Positions 56,738 to 62,353 of a stretch of DNA of 62,353 nt are shown piece after piece; positions within the stretch are counted from its first letter, which is position 1, and every line of letters starts with the position of its first letter. Source of the stretch: Symploca sp. SIO2E9. Lineage in GTDB: Bacteria > Cyanobacteriota > Cyanobacteriia > Cyanobacteriales > Coleofasciculaceae. Under the pieces are notes generated by a model. The model was not told the origin of the DNA. It searched no databases and saw nothing but the letters and a program-made list of their open reading frames with translations. The DNA is taken from assembly GCA_010692645.1 (NCBI GenBank), contig JAAHGS010000027.1, forward strand, positions 1 through 62,353, in the 5' to 3' direction. Made by a program: the position numbers and the translations under genes.

Positions 56738-56830
56738 GCCTCACATTCTAACACATTCGGTGTCAAACCCTTAATTGGAGGCGGCGTTTCCTCTCATCAC
56801 TGAAAGTGAGAGTCTCCACGCCGGAATTAG

Positions 56831-57238
56831 ATGAAAAGTGATAATCGACTGTCCTTGTCTTTGTTTCTGCTGCGTTTGAGTGTATTTCTGGTAATGTTGA
56901 TGTGGACGCTCGATAAATTTGTGCGCCCAGAGCATGCAGCTGCTGTCTATGAGAAATTTTATTTTATCAGTGGATTCAATAACAGTATTTTTTATTTAAT
57001 TGGCTTGGTGCAATTAGCAATTATTATCGGTTTTCTATTGGGCTTTAAGAAAACTTGGACTTATGGTGCTGTGTTGGTATTTCATGCGATATCAACCTTC
57101 TCGACTTTTCAACAATATCTAGCACCATTCACTGATAATAATTTACTATTTTATGCAGCTTTGCCTATGCTAGCGGCTTGTTTTGCACTTTATTATCTCA
57201 GAGATTTAGATACAAAATGGGTTATTGATAATCGTTGA
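56831..57238 (+). CDS. DoxX-like membrane protein
   Basis: A 135-residue protein with four membrane segments (about residues 10-28, 49-70, 76-95 and 105-122). LLRLSVFLVMLMWTLDKFVRPEH and the overall layout fit the DoxX/DoxD-like family. Such proteins are quinone- or redox-associated in some cases; no specific role can be assigned. Its ATG lies only a few bases from the left end of the TnpB element, so its natural promoter may have been displaced. A large octamer array follows at once. Confidence 0.75.
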   Translation: MKSDNRLSLSLFLLRLSVFLVMLMWTLDKFVRPEHAAAVYEKFYFISGFNNSIFYLIGLVQLAIIIGFLLGFKKTWTYGAVLVFHAISTFSTFQQYLAPFTDNNLLFYAALPMLAACFALYYLRDLDTKWVIDNR

Positions 57239-57243
57239 AGAAG

Positions 57244-57424
57244 GGATGGGGAGATGGGGAGAGGGGGAGATGGGGGGAGGGGGAGATGGGGAGATGGGGA
57301 GATGGGGAGACGCGGAGACGCGGAGACGCGGAGACGCGGAGATGGGGAGATGGGGAGATGGGGAGACGCGGAGACGCGGAGACACGGAGACACGGAGACA
57401 CGGAGACGCGGAGACGCGGGGAGG
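57244..57424. repeat. Composite octamer array, second large copy
   Basis: GGGGAGAT blocks alternate with GGAGACGC and GGAGACAC blocks over about 180 bases, the same higher-order pattern as 54354-54509. Together they flank the Uma2-TnpB-DoxX segment. The variants suggest independent expansion after duplication. Confidence 0.85.
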
Positions 57425-57472
57425 GTTTTGATTAATCTTCTGATTGCTGATTCTTGAATCCTGTTTCCTTGT

Positions 57473-58909
57473 TCATGGTTTTCTGCGATGTTGCCATATT
57501 CTTATTATTCCCCAGGCAATGATGGCAACTAAGCTACTGAGGATGAGGGATATTAGGAAGGGATGGGGATAGGGTGAACTTTTGGGAGAACCTGGTAATG
57601 ACCATTTTTGGGTGATTAGTCCAGAGCTAGAAGCGACAAACGCGCCCGCAGCAATACCAACGCCGATGGCTTCGATGTCGTTTTGGATTTTCTTCTCTGT
57701 TTCTTGCCGTTGGCGTTCGATTCTGGTTTGTTCTATTTCTACTATACCTCGAATGGAAGCGATCGCTTTGTCAATGAGGTCATTACCTGGTAAAAAGTAG
57801 TTGAGGTCTCTTTGGATTTGTTCTTGGAAGGTTAGGGCATTTTTGGCGATAAATTCTTCTAGGAAGCTGAGGTTGGTTTCTGAGGTGTCTCTCTGGATTT
57901 GTTCTAGTTTTTCTTGGTAGTTATGGATGTTGATGGCAATGGTATTTTGGTAGTCTTCTAGTAAACGCAGCCAGTATGTGTAGTTTAATGCCATGTTGGG
58001 CATGGTTTTGAGTTGGCTTTGAAGTTGTTCTAATTCTGATTCGTTTAATTTTTGATTCGGATTGTATTTTTCCAGTTGGGTTAGTTGTTGTTCGATGTTT
58101 TTGTATTGACTTTCTAATTCTTTATAGACTTCTCTACTATTATGGAAAGCTTTGGTAATTTTATTCCTATAGAAGAATAGATCTAGTAACTGTTGATAAG
58201 AAAGGTTAAATTTTTTATCGGTTTCTGGTGTGCGGACTAGCCAGACGAGAAGATGACGGTAGTTTGTACTTTGGGTAATCAGTCCGTATTCAAAAATTGG
58301 ACTGCCAAATAGTTCTCCTTGGCGGTAGAATGAGGGACGAAGGGATTGATCCAGAATCAGATGCTCTAGGCATTGATCGGCAAGTTTTCTGGTACAATCA
58401 GGGTGTCGATGTTCTAGTTGTTTGTGTTCTAGGGTTAGCCAAGCGGTAATTAGTAAGGTTTGTCCTAGAAAGTAATCGCTTTGTTTAAATAGTAGACAGT
58501 TTTTTCGATTAAACTCTTTCAGAAATTCAGTACTGACAGGTGCTGTTGGTTGGTTATTTTCTTTTTCTGGCCGTCGGATATTTAACCATAAAGCATAGCT
58601 ATCATCTATCCGTAGGGGATAGGCAAAGCCTTCGCTGTGCAGGGGGGATTGGTTGAGGTAAATTTGACCAGAAAAAGGAAGAAAGGTTTGGTTGTTGGTG
58701 AGTAATTCGGTGCGGCGGAGGTGAGGTTGTCTCTGTAAGTCGAGGTAGTTGGTTAATTTTAAAGGTGTGTTAGTTGGTTCTTTAATATCTAGTTGGCCAA
58801 AGATTTGGTTGCACTGTTGCCAAAGGAAGTTTTCTTCCTCAGAATTTGAGCCATTTCTAAGATGGAAGGCAAAGAGATGAATGTTCGGTGCATAGATGCG
58901 GTTAGTCAC
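57473..58909 (-). CDS. Coiled-coil protein with C-terminal membrane hairpin (CATRA-like)
   Basis: A 478-residue protein. Residues 1-260 form a mixed alpha/beta region (NIHLFAFHLRNG ... YALWLNIRRPE ... LADQCLEHLILDQSLRP). A coiled coil at about 265-410 (ELESQYKNIEQQLTQLEKYN, ERQRQETEKKIQND) leads into two membrane helices (IGVGIAAGAFVASSSGLI and FLISLILSSLVAIIAWGII) near the C-terminus, ending in a basic tail. The layout and its CHAT/TPR partner fit the CATRA conflict-system proteins, recalled not searched. It may be a membrane effector released by proteolysis. The start is GTG, three bases after the preceding stop. It is followed by the octamer array. Confidence 0.6.
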   Translation of the reverse strand: MTNRIYAPNIHLFAFHLRNGSNSEEENFLWQQCNQIFGQLDIKEPTNTPLKLTNYLDLQRQPHLRRTELLTNNQTFLPFSGQIYLNQSPLHSEGFAYPLRIDDSYALWLNIRRPEKENNQPTAPVSTEFLKEFNRKNCLLFKQSDYFLGQTLLITAWLTLEHKQLEHRHPDCTRKLADQCLEHLILDQSLRPSFYRQGELFGSPIFEYGLITQSTNYRHLLVWLVRTPETDKKFNLSYQQLLDLFFYRNKITKAFHNSREVYKELESQYKNIEQQLTQLEKYNPNQKLNESELEQLQSQLKTMPNMALNYTYWLRLLEDYQNTIAINIHNYQEKLEQIQRDTSETNLSFLEEFIAKNALTFQEQIQRDLNYFLPGNDLIDKAIASIRGIVEIEQTRIERQRQETEKKIQNDIEAIGVGIAAGAFVASSSGLITQKWSLPGSPKSSPYPHPFLISLILSSLVAIIAWGIIRIWQHRRKP

Positions 58910-58912
58910 TTG

Positions 58913-59281
58913 TTAGGATTTTTGAGATTTAGATTGCTCGGAGTTAGGCTGGGAAGTGGGAAGGTTTTCTTGCATACATTTTTTTATCGGTAGGGCAGGA
59001 AATTGATTGCTTAGGATTGGTTCCATGTCACGATGATTGCTAGGTTGGGGAAATTTAATTTCCATCCTCTTGGCGTTATTAACGGCGTTGCCGATATCGG
59101 GATAATCTCCGCACCATTCTTGGATGGCTTTTAGTACTACTTCTGTGCCTTGATGTTCTAGTTGATCTAGTTTCCGGTAAAGTACTGGTAATTGATTTGA
59201 AGCTTCAGCAAAAGCGGTGGGTTGATTGGTCACAACTTGCAGAAAAGCTCCGAGTTCTTGGATATTTGAATTGATATTCAT
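58913..59281 (-). CDS. Small protein of the CHAT operon (possible adaptor)
   Basis: A 122-residue acidic/helical protein. Residues 1-75 are a compact helical region (IQELGAFLQVVTNQPTAFAE ... VLKAIQEWCGDYP), followed by a Pro/Ser/Gln-rich disordered tail. It lies between the protease and the membrane protein with only 3 bases to the latter, so it is co-expressed. Position suggests an adaptor or regulatory (effector-associated-like) partner, such as the small CATRA-associated protein. No motif proves it. It starts 88 bases after the protease gene. Confidence 0.6.
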   Translation of the reverse strand: MNINSNIQELGAFLQVVTNQPTAFAEASNQLPVLYRKLDQLEHQGTEVVLKAIQEWCGDYPDIGNAVNNAKRMEIKFPQPSNHRDMEPILSNQFPALPIKKCMQENLPTSQPNSEQSKSQKS

Positions 59282-59318
59282 GATTTAAACCTTATTGTCA
59301 ATAATTGCTAAATCCTTG

Positions 59319-59341
59319 TAGTGTGACTATATTGGTCACTA
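59319..59341 (-). other. Hairpin between CHAT gene and small gene
   Basis: TAGTGTGAC and GGTCACTA pair around a 6-base loop. No T-run follows in the minus direction, so it may process or tune the operon mRNA rather than terminate it. Confidence 0.4.
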
Positions 59342-59369
59342 CTTATTCCTAATTTAAATACATAACAGC

Positions 59370-62353
59370 TTATTGTCCAATGGCGCAGAATGCCGCCCAG
59401 TATTCAGGTTTATTATAGAGTTTGGTCTGTGGCTTATACCAATTCCATGTATTTTTAAGCTCCTGTTTAGTTTCTCTCCTCAAAGGTAAGTTACTCATCC
59501 ACTCTACTAGCTTTTGTTTAGTAACATCCCTGAGCCAGGTTTGGGCTTGGTTGAGAGCTAGTGCGACAGGTAAATGCTGCTGCAAGTTCTGATAAAATTT
59601 AATCATTAATAATGCTGTCGTTAGGTCATTTACTTTCCAGAGGCTGGCAACTACACTGGTGCTACCTGCCACTAAGAAGCCACTGGGTAAACCGATATAT
59701 TCATCGCTAGTGCTTCTCAAATCAACTAAGCCAGTTTCGCAGGCGGAGAGAGTAACAAGGCGACAGTTTTCTAAGTCTAGTTCTAAAACTGCATTTAGGC
59801 TGAGGCAGTTTTCTAAGTTGTAATTTGTGCCGTCTCGCAGAGTGACAAGTTGTGAGTCTTTTGTTGCTGCTGTTTCTGAACCTGCGAGGATAAGGGCAGA
59901 TTGGCGAGGGTTTTGAAAATCAAATAATCCGTGGCAGCTAAAGTGAGCGCAATGGCTGTCTTTGAGGTTAGTGTTATCAATGGCACTTTTGGTTGCTTCT
60001 GTTTGTGGAAGAATTTTGGCTGAATCGAAGTAACTTTGAATTATTTCTACTTCCATGTCAGTGTATTTAAGGTCTCTTGTTGGATTTTGGATGGCAAAAA
60101 GATGAGTAAAATCCGGGCGTTGTCGGTTTTGGACTAGTTGCAGTAGTTGGCAACTGGGAGCATAACGAACACCTTGGGAGTATTTATCGAGTAGGCATTT
60201 ACCTGGATTTTCAGGAAGGGGTAAGGCGTGCAAGGGGAATAGATGTAGATACTGATGGGGTATAAGGATGAGTTGATTGCAGTCTTTGGGTAGTTCCTGG
60301 AGAATTTCCTTAAGATTCAGAATTTCTGCTAACTTCTGGAGTCGTGAGCTTAGTTGATTACTCCAGTCTTGTGGTTGTTGGTAATAATCTTTCAGATAAG
60401 CATTTGTCCAATCTATTAACTCATCTAAGTCATCACTAGAAGAGGACAAAACTAGAGGCTGTTGGCTGTGGCGAGTAAAAATGAAGGTGAAAAAGCGGCT
60501 GCGACCAATATAAAATTCAACAATAGCAGTGTTTTCCTCTAGAGTTGCCTGGAATTGCTCAAACTTGAATCTAGAACCGATGGCTAAATGTTTGTCTTGT
60601 AAACTATTGCGCTGCTGTCTTAGTTCCTTCAGATGCTGGGCAAGGTTAGTAGGATTATCAGCAGTACCAGTTTGGAGTAGTTTCTGATTACTAGCTATTT
60701 CTATTTGCAATTCTCTCAGTTGATTAACAACTTCGCTGGGAAAGAGTTGGGCAAACTCACGGATGAGTATTAGTTCAATTAAGTTACGGTTTTTGCTGCG
60801 TTCGAGGTATTCTAGGGCTTGGGTGTAATCCTCTAACTCTAAGCAAACTTCAACGATACCTAGATAGAGTCTGTTCCATTGCTCAGCTAGTTTAGTCTTG
60901 TATTCTTCTATTCCAGAACCAGAGATAATTTCATCTCGCAGGTATTCAACTGTTTCAATGGCAGATTGGAAGCAAGCGATGGCAGTTTCCAGGTTTTGTT
61001 CCTTCTCCCCTCTGATTCTGTTACGGTAAGTAATACCAAGATTGTGTTGAGTCGTTGCCCAATCAGCGGGAAAAGCCTGTTGGGTGCGAACTTCTAAAGC
61101 ACATTGGTAGCAATTGATAGCAGTTTCGAGGTTATCTGCCTTCTCCCCTCTGATTCTGTCAGAGTAAGCAATACCAAGATTGTGTTGAGTCGTTGCCCAA
61201 TCATAAGGAAAAGCCTGTTGGGTGCGAACTTCTAAAGCTGATTGGAAGCAAGCGATGGCAGTTTCGAGGTTATCTGCCTTCTCTCCTGTGATTCTGTCAG
61301 AGTAAGCAGCACCAAGATTGTTTTGAGTCATTGCCCAATCAGTGGGAAAAGCCTGTTGGGTGCAAACTTCTAAAGCTGATTGGAAGCAAGCGATAGCAGT
61401 TTCGAGGTTATCTGCCTTCTCCCCTGTGATTCTGTCAGAGTAAGCAGCACCAAGATTGTTTTGAGTCATTGCCCAATCAGTGGGAAAAGCCTGTTGGGTG
61501 CAAACTTCTAAAGCTGATTGGAAGCAAGCGATAGCAGTTTCGAGGTTATCTGCCTTCTCCCCTGTGATTCTGTCAGAGTAAGCAGCACCAAGATTGTTTT
61601 GAGTCATTGCCCAAGCAGTGGGAAAAGCCTGTTGGGTGTAAACTTCTAAAGCCGATTGGTAGCAAGCGATGGCAGTTTCGAGGTTATCTGCCTTCTCTCC
61701 TGTGATTCTGTTAGAGTAAGCAGCACCAAGATTGTTTTGAGTCATTGCCCAATTATAGGGAAAAGCCTGTTGGGTGTAAACTTCTAAAGCTGATTGGAAG
61801 CAAGCGATGGCAGTTTCGAGGTTATCTGCCTTCTCCCCTGTGATTCTGTCAGAGTAAGCAGCACCAAGATTGTTTTGAGTCGATGCCCAACCAGAGGGAA
61901 AAGCCTGTTGGGTGCGAACTTCTAAAGCACATTGGAAGCAAGCGATAGCAGTTTCGAGGTTATCTGCCTTCTCCCCTCTGATTCTGTCAGAGTAAGCAAG
62001 ACCAAGATTGTTTTGAGTACTTGCCCAATCAGAGGGAAAAGCCTGTTGGGTGCGAACTTCTAAAGCACATTGGAAGCAAGCGATAGCAGTTTCGAGGTTA
62101 TCTGCCTTCTCCCCTCTGATTCTGTTAGAGTAAGCATTACCAAGATTGTATTGAGTCATTGCCCAATCAGTGGGAAAAGCCTGTTGGGTGCGAACTTTTA
62201 AAGCACATTGGAAGCAAGCGATAGCAGTTTCGAGGTTATCTGCCTTCTCCCCTGTGATTCTGTATAAGTAAGTATTACCAAGATTGTTTTGAGTCGATGC
62301 CCAACCAGAGGGAAAAGCCTGTTGGGTGTAAACTTCTAAGGCAGATTCGTAGC
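59370..62353 (-). CDS. CHAT-domain protease with TPR array, 5' end cut by the window
   Basis: At least 990 residues; the frame stays open to the window edge, so the true start is outside. The N-terminal part is an array of 46-residue TPR units (QNNLGxAYSDRIxGEKADN, then LETAIACFQxALEVxTQQAF); nine units follow the internal Met at 62159 and about one and a half lie upstream. A helical linker comes next (about residues 430-560 of the part after that Met). The C-terminal CHAT caspase-like domain has the catalytic His in HFSCHGLF and Cys in VTLSACETGLVDL, followed by GLPSGFLVAGSTSVVASLW. The family cleaves partner proteins after sensing; here the partner is probably the operon-encoded membrane protein. 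Confidence 0.9.
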   Translation of the reverse strand, partial: YESALEVYTQQAFPSGWASTQNNLGNTYLYRITGEKADNLETAIACFQCALKVRTQQAFPTDWAMTQYNLGNAYSNRIRGEKADNLETAIACFQCALEVRTQQAFPSDWASTQNNLGLAYSDRIRGEKADNLETAIACFQCALEVRTQQAFPSGWASTQNNLGAAYSDRITGEKADNLETAIACFQSALEVYTQQAFPYNWAMTQNNLGAAYSNRITGEKADNLETAIACYQSALEVYTQQAFPTAWAMTQNNLGAAYSDRITGEKADNLETAIACFQSALEVCTQQAFPTDWAMTQNNLGAAYSDRITGEKADNLETAIACFQSALEVCTQQAFPTDWAMTQNNLGAAYSDRITGEKADNLETAIACFQSALEVRTQQAFPYDWATTQHNLGIAYSDRIRGEKADNLETAINCYQCALEVRTQQAFPADWATTQHNLGITYRNRIRGEKEQNLETAIACFQSAIETVEYLRDEIISGSGIEEYKTKLAEQWNRLYLGIVEVCLELEDYTQALEYLERSKNRNLIELILIREFAQLFPSEVVNQLRELQIEIASNQKLLQTGTADNPTNLAQHLKELRQQRNSLQDKHLAIGSRFKFEQFQATLEENTAIVEFYIGRSRFFTFIFTRHSQQPLVLSSSSDDLDELIDWTNAYLKDYYQQPQDWSNQLSSRLQKLAEILNLKEILQELPKDCNQLILIPHQYLHLFPLHALPLPENPGKCLLDKYSQGVRYAPSCQLLQLVQNRQRPDFTHLFAIQNPTRDLKYTDMEVEIIQSYFDSAKILPQTEATKSAIDNTNLKDSHCAHFSCHGLFDFQNPRQSALILAGSETAATKDSQLVTLRDGTNYNLENCLSLNAVLELDLENCRLVTLSACETGLVDLRSTSDEYIGLPSGFLVAGSTSVVASLWKVNDLTTALLMIKFYQNLQQHLPVALALNQAQTWLRDVTKQKLVEWMSNLPLRRETKQELKNTWNWYKPQTKLYNKPEYWAAFCAIGQ
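60985..62353 (-). repeat. 138-bp tandem repeats encoding TPRs
   Basis: About ten units of 138 bases, each 46 codons, nearly identical in DNA (for example successive units near 61903 and 62041 differ at few positions). Such similarity implies recent expansion or gene conversion, and copy number probably varies between strains. Confidence 0.9.

Larger units (their letters stand above)
55425..56825 (-). mobile_element. IS200/IS605-type element carrying only tnpB
   Basis: The tnpB gene is bounded by subterminal hairpins. The right-end stem CCCTCGCG/CGCGATGGG lies at 55444-55463, just outside GTTGACATCC. The left-end imperfect hairpin at 56783-56822 pairs GGCGT and CTCTCA with TGAGAG and ACGCC. 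No tnpA is present, so the element depends on a transposase elsewhere. Exact ends are uncertain by some bases. Its left end abuts the start of the DoxX-like gene. Confidence 0.8.

Noticed and set aside
57225-57457. Several overlapping short frames across the second octamer array
   Set aside because: All are translations of the tandem repeat in different frames.
62100-62159. ATG at 62159 as the start of the CHAT/TPR gene
   Set aside because: The frame stays open upstream and continues the TPR units to the window edge, so this Met is internal.
60985-62353. CRISPR array
   Set aside because: The repeats are contiguous 138-base coding units without spacers; the octamer arrays also lack spacers.

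Overview
The window comes from a cyanobacterium, probably a filamentous, repeat-rich one. The evidence is a cyanobacterium-specific division gene (ftn2/zipN), a DUF2811 gene, a low-complexity-tail-family membrane protein gene next to infB, GCGATCGC (HIP1) sites (for example 12482, 12662, 46821, 47250), short tandem heptamer/octamer arrays, MITE-like elements, and Uma2, TnpB and CHAT/TPR genes.

Layout. 0-3.6 kb: ftn2 on the plus strand, convergent with a small membrane protein. 3.6-9.5 kb: a conserved translation/transcription operon on the minus strand, rimP, nusA, ylxR, infB. 9.9-14.6 kb: minus-strand accessory genes (a conserved membrane protein, a pentapeptide-repeat membrane protein, a PD-(D/E)XK-like protein, two small membrane proteins) with several MITE-like elements. 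15.2-37.4 kb: a 22-kb exopolysaccharide locus, all minus strand. It holds two alkaline-phosphatase-superfamily paralogues, two GT4 and five GT2 glycosyltransferases, an acyltransferase, an outer-membrane exporter (Wza-like), a chain-length regulator without a kinase domain, a Wzy-like polymerase, a Wzx-like flippase and a membrane-anchored GH74-like glycosidase. This looks like a Wzx/Wzy-type export pathway with its own hydrolase. Divergent from it at 38.6-42.9 kb are a WecG/TagA-type glycosyltransferase and a large sensor kinase / receiver / nucleotide cyclase, which could link polysaccharide production to phosphorelay and cAMP signalling.

42.9-43.6 kb is non-coding and carries five TTTTCCACA-like DnaA boxes in one orientation, a candidate replication origin or DnaA-binding locus. 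43.6-50.5 kb: DUF2811, pth, an unknown conserved gene, murF, then a TcmP/radical-SAM pair inserted directly behind murF. 50.8-53.9 kb: a membrane-anchored coiled-coil/TPR protein with 58-residue internal repeats. 54-57.4 kb: a mobile and repeat-rich zone with a structured non-coding segment (possible group II intron remnant), a Uma2 nuclease, a TnpB-only IS605-type element, a DoxX-like gene and two large composite octamer arrays.

57.5-62.35 kb: a three-gene minus-strand operon encoding a CHAT-protease/TPR protein (cut by the window end), a small protein, and a coiled-coil protein with a C-terminal membrane hairpin. The architecture suggests a protease-triggered membrane-effector (conflict or cell-death) system of the kind called CATRA. 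This is the strongest candidate for a poorly characterised system here. All assignments come from reading sequence and motifs; no searches were run.
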